Shown piece after piece: positions 1 through 6,681 of a stretch of 64,000 nucleotides of DNA. This stretch comes from Candidatus Zixiibacteriota bacterium (GTDB lineage: Bacteria > Zixibacteria > MSB-5A5 > GN15 > JACZUZ01). The translations under genes were made by a program, and so were the position numbers. Numbering within the stretch: the first letter of the stretch is position 1; every line of letters starts with the position of its first letter. A model generated the notes under the pieces. The model ran no database searches and was not told the DNA's origin. It was given only the letters and a program-made list of their open reading frames with translations. The stretch lies in assembly GCA_024280835.1 (NCBI GenBank), contig JAJRPJ010000015.1, positions 62,001-126,000 on the forward strand, written 5' to 3'.

Positions 1-405
1 GCAGACAATACTCCTTTTTGGCTGGTCGGTAAGCCCACAGGCAAGCATTTGCCAATACCGTTTGCGCAAGATTTGGAAGCGCATGATTCCTTGGGATTCG
101 TCGTTGATTCGGATTCATTGATTCACATATTGGCTAATGAGAACCGTTCAAACAGTAAGTTGAATACTCTTATATACATTCATCCTGAGGCAAATTTTGC
201 CTCAATGATAGAATTGCTAGATGATATTGATTTGCTTGAGCGTTCATGGAACAGCGCCTTAGCCGAGAAACTGGGTAAGCCACTTAATGAACTAACTCGA
301 AAAGATGGCAAGTTCTCTTATCGTTATGCGATGGACACTTGGGAAGTTGGCGGTCGAATCGACAACATTATCCGCGCCGCGAAACGCAAGGCCGCCGGGC
401 AATAA
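1..405 (+). CDS. ExbD/TolR-like biopolymer transport protein, C-terminal part (5' end outside window)
   Basis: The frame is open from base 1, so the TTG at 49 is probably not the true start and the N-terminus lies to the left. The visible part has an ExbD-like periplasmic tail, with a TLIYIHPEANF strand followed by a helix (MIELLDDIDLLERSWN). The ending FSYRYAMDTW plus a basic tail resembles ExbD proteins I recall from FCB bacteria, but that is memory, not a search. The stop at 403-405 lies 17 bases before a tonB gene with its own SD. ExbB-ExbD-TonB operons couple proton-motive force to outer-membrane transport, and the neighbour supports the call more than the sequence does. The membrane anchor and the Asp of the ExbD transmembrane helix are not in view. 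Confidence 0.5.
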   Translation, partial: ADNTPFWLVGKPTGKHLPIPFAQDLEAHDSLGFVVDSDSLIHILANENRSNSKLNTLIYIHPEANFASMIELLDDIDLLERSWNSALAEKLGKPLNELTRKDGKFSYRYAMDTWEVGGRIDNIIRAAKRKAAGQ

Positions 406-422
406 AAGAGGGGGAATAATTT

Positions 423-1160
423 ATGCTATTAGCGCCGAAATTTTCAGGAAAATTGCCCTATGGAGCTTTTGAGCTCAAGGTTGCCTATCAGAATAATATG
501 CTTTTGGCTACGATAATTACCGCCTCAGCCGTTGGTTTGATTTGGTTGAGCATTTTCATCTATCAAAAAGCCACCTATATCGAAGCTACGGAGATTCCAG
601 TAGTGATGATTGAGTCGATTATGGATCTCGGCCCACCGCCGACGATTGTTAAGAAGCCACCACAAATTGAGATTTCGACACAGAAAATAGCCCAGCCAAA
701 AGTTGGTATTCCGAAACCAGTCGCTGACGATGAAATCACCGAAGATGTAGTCCTTGCGACCAAGGAAGAGTTGGCGGACATTAACGTCTCTGATCTGGAC
801 TTTGGTAACGATGGTGATGCTAGAATCGAAATTCGAAATGAAATTTTACCTGATCGCACAGCGTTTGTTAAGCGCGAGATTGAACCAGCCTTTATTGAAA
901 GAGTTAGTCCAGTATATCCTGAACTCGCCAAACGAGCGGGTCTTGAAGGTGTAGTGTGGGTTCAAGTGCTCGTTGATAAAACTGGTAAAGTTCGCGATGT
1001 CAAAATCGGCAAAGCTTCTGGAGCTAATGCTGGTTTTGAGCAAGCCGCCATTGACGCCGCTTGGAAATGTAAGTTCTCACCTGCTATTCAGAATGGTCGT
1101 CCAATCGCTGTCTGGGCGAGCTTTCCTTTTCGCTTCACGCTCAAAGCCGCAGGTGGTTGA
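423..1160 (+). CDS. TonB-family energy transducer (copy 1)
   Basis: 245 residues with the TonB layout. A short cytoplasmic stretch carrying LPYGAFELK is followed by one membrane helix at about 27-47, a proline-rich periplasmic spacer at about 70-100 (GPPPTIVKKPP, PKVGIPKPV), an acidic linker, and a C-terminal TonB domain at about 160-240 (SPVYPELAKRAGLEGVVWV, KVRDVKIGKASG, FSPAIQNGRP). TonB proteins span the periplasm and energise outer-membrane receptors. The ATG has a purine-rich SD (GAGGGGG) about 8 bases upstream. It is probably co-transcribed with the ExbD-like gene, and a terminator follows at once. The C-terminal domain is very close to that of the next gene, so the two are recent paralogues. 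Confidence 0.87.
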   Translation: MLLAPKFSGKLPYGAFELKVAYQNNMLLATIITASAVGLIWLSIFIYQKATYIEATEIPVVMIESIMDLGPPPTIVKKPPQIEISTQKIAQPKVGIPKPVADDEITEDVVLATKEELADINVSDLDFGNDGDARIEIRNEILPDRTAFVKREIEPAFIERVSPVYPELAKRAGLEGVVWVQVLVDKTGKVRDVKIGKASGANAGFEQAAIDAAWKCKFSPAIQNGRPIAVWASFPFRFTLKAAGG

Positions 1161-1185
1161 TCAGGCTGTCAGGGCCTGATTTTTG
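1160..1185 (+). terminator. Rho-independent terminator after tonB copy 1
   Basis: ATCAGGC (1160-1166) and GCCTGAT (1174-1180) form a perfect 7-bp stem with a 7-base loop, followed by a T run (1180-1184). The stem begins inside the tonB stop codon. It implies that the second tonB gene is transcribed separately. Confidence 0.7.
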
Positions 1186-1297
1186 TTGAAACGCAGGTTG
1201 TTGTTGAACAAAAATTGCTGTTGAGCGCATTGCGTCCTCACATTATGTAGTCTCTCTCCATATACGATTTATAGATAGTTTGATTGTATGTCTTGGT

Positions 1298-1375
1298 CCC
1301 GTTTAAAGAACGGGAGCTTAGGCATGCGCACATCTGAAATTGTTCTGCGCTATCCTATAGCGCAGAGAGGGGAGG
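1298..1375 (+). promoter_or_regulatory. Two-hairpin leader and SD of tonB copy 2
   Basis: CCCGTT (1298-1303) pairs with AACGGG (1309-1314). CTGCGCTAT (1345-1353) pairs perfectly with ATAGCGCAG (1357-1365) across a CCT loop. Three bases later comes a strong SD, GGGGAGG (1369-1375), five bases before the ATG at 1381. The second stem ends directly beside the ribosome-binding site, so it could stabilise the mRNA or modulate initiation (inference). No U tract follows either stem, so they do not look like terminators. Confidence 0.4.
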
Positions 1376-1380
1376 CTGTA

Positions 1381-2133
1381 ATGCTGTTGAAGCCAAGAAT
1401 TACCTGTCAGGTTCCGTATGGGGCTTTCGACCAAAAGATTCACTATCAGTACAATCTCTTGCGAGCGTTGCTACTAACTTTCGCATTGGTTGGCGCCATT
1501 TTGGGTGCGCTATTTATCGGGGCAAATCCCACCAGTGCTAACGGAGGCAAGCCGTTTGAGGGGTGTGTATTGGATTCAGTTATTGTGTCAGTCGATTTCT
1601 CCCATAATACTGGAGGGACAAGAACTGCTACAGGGCCTAAGGTTTCTATTGATGTGGGCGCCATAAATGGTATCCCCGTGCCTGTCGCAGTCGATGACCT
1701 GCAAGGTTCTTCTGGTAATTTTGAGGCAACTTTTGGAGTTGCTCTTGGCAATTTGCCATTTACTGGGATTATAGGCTCAGGTTCCAATGGCCTTCGCGCT
1801 AGAAGTGGTAGAGGAGGCTTGGGCTATCCAGACGCCTCCAAATTCATTCCACATGAAATCGCCCCTCAGGGGCTTGAATGGGCTATACCAGAGTATCCTC
1901 GTTTGGCAAAAGCCGCTGGTCTTGAGGGAGTTGTTTGGATTGCCGCTTTTGTGGATGAGAGAGGCAAGGTTCAGGCAGTTCAGATAGCTAAGGCCTCTGG
2001 CTCCAATGCGGGTTTTGAAAGGGCCGCTGAAGCTGCGGCTTGGAAATGTACATTTTCTCCCGCTGTTCAAAACGGCAACCCTGTGGCTATTTGGGTGACC
2101 TTTTCATTCCGCTTTAGGCTTTCTCAGGATTAG
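1381..2133 (+). CDS. TonB-family energy transducer (copy 2)
   Basis: 250 residues. The ATG at 1381 is preferred to the in-frame ATG at 1288 because it follows GGGGAGG by five bases and gives MLLKPRITCQVPYGAF, aligning end to end with the start of copy 1. It has one membrane helix at about 28-48 and a C-terminal TonB domain (YPRLAKAAGLEGVVWIAAF, KASGSNAGFERAA, FSPAVQNGNP). The periplasmic spacer differs from copy 1: it is Gly/Val/Ser-rich (GSGSNGLRARSGRGGLGYP) with few prolines, so its reach or flexibility may differ. It probably serves a different receptor set (inference). A short third TonB-like N-terminus follows. Confidence 0.86.
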   Translation: MLLKPRITCQVPYGAFDQKIHYQYNLLRALLLTFALVGAILGALFIGANPTSANGGKPFEGCVLDSVIVSVDFSHNTGGTRTATGPKVSIDVGAINGIPVPVAVDDLQGSSGNFEATFGVALGNLPFTGIIGSGSNGLRARSGRGGLGYPDASKFIPHEIAPQGLEWAIPEYPRLAKAAGLEGVVWIAAFVDERGKVQAVQIAKASGSNAGFERAAEAAAWKCTFSPAVQNGNPVAIWVTFSFRFRLSQD

Positions 2134-2197
2134 CTAACTTGCTGATATTCAGGGCAAATTACAATAGCTTGCAATTGGCAAGTGGTTGTGATTGCTT

Positions 2198-2362
2198 ATG
2201 AGTCAAGGCCAGCGGTCCAGAGAGAGTAGCGTTGAGCTGAGCGTCTTGCGCCATATACCTTTTGGCACATATATTTTTGCCACCAGATATGGAGTCAGTC
2301 GCTCGGCTCTTCGTGTGTTTGGCGCGCTAGTAGGTATAGGCCTTTGGCCCGTCTTTTGGTAA
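2198..2362 (+). pseudogene. Remnant or mini-gene matching only the TonB N-terminus
   Basis: A 54-codon frame starts at ATG 2198 and ends at TAA. From its residue 20 it aligns without gaps to the start of both upstream TonB proteins: IPFGTYIFATRY against LPYGAFELKVAY, with the Pro, Gly, Tyr and a Trp at the end of the membrane helix at the same spacing. No proline spacer or TonB C-terminal domain follows. I see no convincing SD. The simplest reading is a decayed or truncated third tonB copy; a small membrane protein is the alternative. The similarity is short and judged by eye. Confidence 0.4.
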
Positions 2363-2387
2363 TTTCTGGAGTATTTTCAATTACAAC

Positions 2388-2416
2388 TTGACAACTGCTC
2401 AAATGGGCAGTATCCT
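2388..2416 (+). promoter_or_regulatory. Sigma-70-like promoter for the helicase gene
   Basis: TTGACA (2388-2393), a 17-base spacer, then TATCCT (2411-2416). The predicted transcript start falls near 2423. That makes a TTG start at 2427 unlikely and leaves about 88 bases of leader before the ATG at 2511. Confidence 0.5.
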
Positions 2417-2510
2417 GTCGCAATGATTGAAACGTCACCCATCGCGCCTTGGCGGTGGGGAAAATGACGGTATCATCTTATTCAAATTATTCAGATTGAA
2501 TTTGCGACTG

Positions 2511-5500
2511 ATGCGACTAATTGAACTAACTCGATATAATATCCCAGTTTCTCTGATAGAGGGCTGGCGCCAACGACAAGGGGATATTCTCCTGCCGCTC
2601 CAGAGCGAAGCTCTGCGTCAGGGACTTCTTGCAGATGGTCCAACAGATAATCCAAGTCTGGCGGGGCGCTCTTTGTTGATTTCGGCTCCGACGTCAACAG
2701 GTAAAACTTTCTGCGGAGAATTGGCTTTGGCTGGCGCGATTGTTCAGCGGCTCAAAGGTGTTCTGCTGGTTCCGCTCAAATCGATTGCTGAAGAGAAATT
2801 TGCGGAGTTTGAGTCGCTTTATAAATGTCTAAATCTCAAGTGCATAATCGCGACTGCGGATCATCCTGAATATAGCGGAGCGCTTGTCCGCGGCGAGTTT
2901 GATATTGCCATATGCGTTTATGAGAAATTCAACCAAGCGCTCTTGTCGAATATTGATTTGTTGGGTCGTCTGGGCGCTTTGGTTATCGATGAGGCGCAAT
3001 TACTGACTGATCCTGAGAGAGGTATGGCGCTCGAAAGTATTTTGTTGAAACTAACAGGCTATCGGCAGGCGAGCGCTTTAGGTTCCCGCACGACCAACGC
3101 TGGGCCGCGTTTGATAGCTCTGACAGCTTCTTTGGCTACAGATAGCGCGTTGGCCGAGCGTTTCGACGCACAACTCATTCGTGAAACGCGGCGGCCTGTT
3201 GAATTGCGTTTGGGAGTTCTTTTCGCTGGAAACTATCGCTATTTCAATCGCGAGACTGGTGAAGTCGGCTACGAGGAATATAGCTCTGGAAAGTTAATGC
3301 CTTTTGACGCAGAGCAACCGCCTCCGATAGCTCCTGAGTTGTTGCAGAGATTATCCACAGACAGTGGCCCGACTTTAGTGTTCCTAAGTGAACGCTGGCG
3401 AGTGATAGGCGCGGCTCTGGCCTTGGCGGCTTGTGGTCGTTGGAGGCGCGCTGAGAAGAGTTTGGCTGATTTGACTGGGGAAGAGCCATCGTCGGTGGTT
3501 CGCGCATTGTGCCAGTCTTTGACCTGCGGTGTGGCGTTTCATAGCGCTGATTTGACAGCTTCCCAGCGCCGCGTGATTGAACAGGGATTTCGGTCAGGCG
3601 AAATATCGGTCATTTTTTGTACCACTACGCTTGGTTTGGGTGTCAATCTGCCAGCGGAAACAGTGTATATCGAGCCATTCAAATATAGCGCCAGCGCTTT
3701 AGCCGATGGTGGTGGGCGTCAGAAACATCGACTCGCTGGTTTAGCGCCATTACCGCGCGCAGAGTTCGAGAACATTGCTGGCCGCGCGGGTCGGTATCAT
3801 TGTCAAATCTCCAGTGAATCTCAGCCACAAGTGGCGCGGGCAGTTTTGATAGCGCAAACAGAGTTTGAGCGTGACGTCCTGTGGGGAACTTACATCGAGC
3901 CAACGCATGCCGCGAATTCTCGATTGTCTTTGATTGTTGACGCCAGTGAAAATAGTGAGGCGTTCACCTCGCTTGTTCTCGAAATGATTGTTTGCGGTTT
4001 GGCTTCTAATCTGGCACAGTTGGCAAGCGCCTTTGTGGCCCTGGCAAGATCATCGAATGATGCCCAAAGTCAGAAGGATCAGCGCTCCGAGACATTGAAC
4101 AACGCAGTCAATCATTTGCGTGAGCTCGACTTGCTTATTGCTGATACTGATAAGTTGGTAGACACCGATCTTGGTCAGGCCGTCGGGGGCAGTGGTTTGT
4201 CATTGCGAGGGGTGTCGCACTTTGTCAACGCCTTGCAACGCATCCAGCCGACATCGGCGCAGGAATGGTTGGCTTTGGCGCTTAGTTCCCCAGATTTTTT
4301 TGGTTCAGGTCCTATCGCAACTCGCACTGCCGCTGGCGCTGTGGCGCGACAATTATTTACATCTTTGCCAGATTCCGCTGATCGACTATTGGCTTGTCTG
4401 ACGGGGGGAGCGCCTGTGCCGAGTCCAGTTAGTGTTTTGGGAGCCTCACGATTACGTGCGCCAGAATTGATTATGCGTATTCGGGCTTTTCTAGTTTTGG
4501 AAGCCTGGCGCTCGGGTGAGTGGGCGCATCTTTTGGAAACTCGCTGCCGAATATCGGTGGCGCAGGTGTCTCGTTTGGGACAGGATGTTCGTTGGCTCAT
4601 GCGGAGTCTGGTCGATATCGCAGTGATTGTCGGCGTCTTGACCGCAGAGTCAGCTATGGCTTTGGAACTGGACTCTTTGATGGATTCTCTCCGCTATGGC
4701 CTTCCGGCGCCAGCTTTGGAATTGGGACAGTCTCTGGCAAAAAAATCCGATGGTAGTCTCTATCAACTCACTGACTTGTTCAACCGCGCCGAATTGATGG
4801 AACTCGAAAACTCTGGCTGTCGCACAGCCAGTGATGTTGCTGAATTATTAGAAACTTCTGGCGCCAAAGTTCTCCCGAATACTTCAATCAATCCCGCTGT
4901 GGCTTTCGCTGTCAAGCAGCGCCGATTGCAGGCGCGGCTTGCCGCACTCGGTCAAACACCAGCTCCGTCTGGAGCCTGTAGTCGTTTATCAACAGCACAA
5001 AAAAAACACAACACACATAATTCAACACATTCAAACAAACAGGAGAGAAACATGAGTGAACAAATCGTAGCAGGACATCAGGCGCAGGCGCCATTGCTCT
5101 ACCCAGCGACTTCCGCTGGCTTGACAGTCGGGAAGACCGCGCAAGCAAGTAGCCCAATAGTACCTGGGTTGACATTGGTTCCCTGTAGCTTGCAAATCGA
5201 TGGGGCCTCGCGAGGTGAGCGGTTTTTGATGCGAGTCGATGGTTTGCCAGTCTCTTTGACAGGCAAGTCATTCAAGTATTTGGTGAAATTAGTCTGCGCT
5301 CGTTTGGCGCAAGCCGATGGCTGGATTTACAAAGATGACATTGAAATCGGTTTTAATCAGGCGCGTTATTTGTATCGCATGCGCCGCGAAATAGCCGCGC
5401 AATTGCCGAGCTATAGCTGGTCGGTCTATGAGAACAATCGTCTGGGCTATTATCGCTTGGCGCTTGATTCCGCGGCGATCAGTGTCAATCGCGAGGCGTT

Positions 5501-5609
5501 AGTCAATAGTCCAGACTATGAGATTGCGCAGGCAGCCGCAGCGTTGGCAATTGTCGGGCCTATTGAAGCGCCTGTAGATCGGGCTATGGAAGAACGTCGT
5601 CTGGGGTAG
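2511..5609 (+). CDS. Ski2-like superfamily 2 DEAD/DEAH helicase, read through in frame into a winged-helix domain
   Basis: Helicase motifs are clear: Walker A SAPTSTGKTF (Lys near residue 65), DEAQ (near 160), TASLA (motif III), LGLGVNLPAE (motif V region) and NIAGRAGRY (motif VI, near 420). The order and the GVNLPA/AGRAGR pair fit Ski2/Hel308-type ATP-dependent nucleic-acid translocases. A helical C-terminal region follows to about residue 825. The frame then crosses an A8 run (4999-5006) and a low-complexity Asn/Thr/His stretch, and enters a winged-helix domain that has its own SD and ATG at 5052. So this may be two genes joined by an indel or by slippage at the A run. The start is uncertain: ATG 2511 fits the family N-terminus (LIELTRYNIPVSLIEGWR) but no SD is visible, and TTG 2427 adds 28 unlikely residues. 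The RNA or DNA substrate cannot be told from sequence. Confidence 0.75.
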   Translation: MRLIELTRYNIPVSLIEGWRQRQGDILLPLQSEALRQGLLADGPTDNPSLAGRSLLISAPTSTGKTFCGELALAGAIVQRLKGVLLVPLKSIAEEKFAEFESLYKCLNLKCIIATADHPEYSGALVRGEFDIAICVYEKFNQALLSNIDLLGRLGALVIDEAQLLTDPERGMALESILLKLTGYRQASALGSRTTNAGPRLIALTASLATDSALAERFDAQLIRETRRPVELRLGVLFAGNYRYFNRETGEVGYEEYSSGKLMPFDAEQPPPIAPELLQRLSTDSGPTLVFLSERWRVIGAALALAACGRWRRAEKSLADLTGEEPSSVVRALCQSLTCGVAFHSADLTASQRRVIEQGFRSGEISVIFCTTTLGLGVNLPAETVYIEPFKYSASALADGGGRQKHRLAGLAPLPRAEFENIAGRAGRYHCQISSESQPQVARAVLIAQTEFERDVLWGTYIEPTHAANSRLSLIVDASENSEAFTSLVLEMIVCGLASNLAQLASAFVALARSSNDAQSQKDQRSETLNNAVNHLRELDLLIADTDKLVDTDLGQAVGGSGLSLRGVSHFVNALQRIQPTSAQEWLALALSSPDFFGSGPIATRTAAGAVARQLFTSLPDSADRLLACLTGGAPVPSPVSVLGASRLRAPELIMRIRAFLVLEAWRSGEWAHLLETRCRISVAQVSRLGQDVRWLMRSLVDIAVIVGVLTAESAMALELDSLMDSLRYGLPAPALELGQSLAKKSDGSLYQLTDLFNRAELMELENSGCRTASDVAELLETSGAKVLPNTSINPAVAFAVKQRRLQARLAALGQTPAPSGACSRLSTAQKKHNTHNSTHSNKQERNMSEQIVAGHQAQAPLLYPATSAGLTVGKTAQASSPIVPGLTLVPCSLQIDGASRGERFLMRVDGLPVSLTGKSFKYLVKLVCARLAQADGWIYKDDIEIGFNQARYLYRMRREIAAQLPSYSWSVYENNRLGYYRLALDSAAISVNREALVNSPDYEIAQAAAALAIVGPIEAPVDRAMEERRLG
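5052..5609 (+). CDS. Winged-helix (OmpR-C-type) DNA-binding protein, candidate separate gene
   Basis: The ATG at 5052 lies six bases after AGGAGAG, the best SD in this region, although the frame is continuous with the helicase upstream. The 185-residue product has a flexible N-terminus, then a region like the OmpR C-terminal fold: VDGLPVSLTGKSFKYLVKLV, then YLYRMRREIAAQL, then RLGYYRLAL as the wing. There is no receiver domain. In the +1 frame relative to the helicase, a TGA (5053-5055) overlaps this ATG as ATGA, which is how coupled genes usually abut; in the -1 frame TAA occurs at 5018. Both are what one expects if a base was gained or lost in the A8 run. Role inferred: regulator or DNA-targeting partner of the helicase. 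Confidence 0.5.
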   Translation: MSEQIVAGHQAQAPLLYPATSAGLTVGKTAQASSPIVPGLTLVPCSLQIDGASRGERFLMRVDGLPVSLTGKSFKYLVKLVCARLAQADGWIYKDDIEIGFNQARYLYRMRREIAAQLPSYSWSVYENNRLGYYRLALDSAAISVNREALVNSPDYEIAQAAAALAIVGPIEAPVDRAMEERRLG

Positions 5610-5640
5610 GCGTCTCTTCTTGAGCGGTCTGCTCTGCAAG

Positions 5641-5678
5641 AATAAGCGTTGACAGTAGCGCTAAAACACGGGTAATTA
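5641..5678 (+). promoter_or_regulatory. Promoter candidate upstream of the Lon-type gene
   Basis: TTGACA (5649-5654) is followed after 18 bases by TAATTA (5673-5678). The 14 bases AATAAGCGTTGACA (5641-5654) recur exactly at 8445-8458 upstream of the dockerin gene. The -10 box is only moderate. Confidence 0.4.
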
Positions 5679-5835
5679 TCGTGGGTTTGCCGAGAACGGC
5701 GCCCGCGAGCGCCTGTGTGTATCGTTGTCAGATTGTGCTTGTTTTATTTGCTCCAATCGAAACGATAGAATCTCTTTGAGGCCCACAAAGCTCGCTATGA
5801 AATTGTAACATCCGCGATAAGGACAGCTCAGCGAA

Positions 5836-6681
5836 ATGATAGTCAAGTCAATTAACAAGATTCCCTTGAAACCAACGGACGAAGGTCAGATTTATCCTAT
5901 CCTGCCAGTAAAGGTTGGCTTGTTATTTCCAGGAAATCGCCGCCGTTACAATATAACTCGCAAATCCTCGCTAGCCTTGCTTGAGACTTGTCGTGGGGGA
6001 GAATGTCCACTGATAATTAGTTACACTCCCACATCGCGCGAGTTATCCGATGGCGCAGTTATCCCACTTAGTGAAGTAAGTGTCACAGCTTTGGTCACCA
6101 ATGTTCGTGAGGGACGCGGTGATTCAAAGGATGTCGAATTCATGGGAGTTGATCGTGTTGCGCTCACTTCGATAACCAGCCGCTCACCATATGTAATGGG
6201 TGAGGCGCGTCTGGTTCAAGAGCGTCCACGATTACAAGGTCCGAATCACGACAAGATTCTCGCTGAAGTAATTGATCTAGCCGAGAAGATTATTGAGCGC
6301 GGTTCGTCAGTCGATCCAAGATTGAAAGAAGCAATTCGTGTCGCTCATGCAACGGACGGCGCCTTTGCAGATGTGGTGACAGCTTATGCTCCACTGAATC
6401 CAACTGAACGTCAAACCCTATTGGACACGATAGATTTGCGCGCTAGGTTTGATCTTCTCAGAGACTTGGTGAGAACAGAACTTGACCGTATTTCGCTTTC
6501 TTTGCAATTAGGACATCGCGCCGAAGAGCAAATGAAAGAAAATCGTCATCGTGAATACCTTGAGCTAAAACTTGAGGAAATAAAAAAACAACTTGGCGGA
6601 CCCTATGCCGACGAAAAGGCCTCGGCTGCGTTCAAGCGTCGAATCCGATTAGCTACGAATCTCCCCAATGATGTGAGATAA
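5836..6681 (+). CDS. Lon protease N-terminal (substrate-binding) part, ended by an in-frame TAA
   Basis: 281 codons. The first ~200 residues read as a Lon N-domain (IYPILPVKVGLLFPGNRRRYNI, with a LTSI...P segment near 115-125), followed by a long helical region ending in EIKKQLGG and ATNLPNDVR. In ordinary Lon this last motif (LPEEVRE...) continues straight into a helix and the LPW motif. Here it is followed by TAA (6679-6681), and the missing part continues in the same frame in the next entry. So one Lon-type protein is split at a position that is normally Glu or Lys. A nonsense mutation (for example GAA to TAA), an assembly error, readthrough, or a true two-subunit Lon are all possible. ATG 5836 follows GGACAG weakly. 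Confidence 0.75.
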   Translation: MIVKSINKIPLKPTDEGQIYPILPVKVGLLFPGNRRRYNITRKSSLALLETCRGGECPLIISYTPTSRELSDGAVIPLSEVSVTALVTNVREGRGDSKDVEFMGVDRVALTSITSRSPYVMGEARLVQERPRLQGPNHDKILAEVIDLAEKIIERGSSVDPRLKEAIRVAHATDGAFADVVTAYAPLNPTERQTLLDTIDLRARFDLLRDLVRTELDRISLSLQLGHRAEEQMKENRHREYLELKLEEIKKQLGGPYADEKASAAFKRRIRLATNLPNDVR

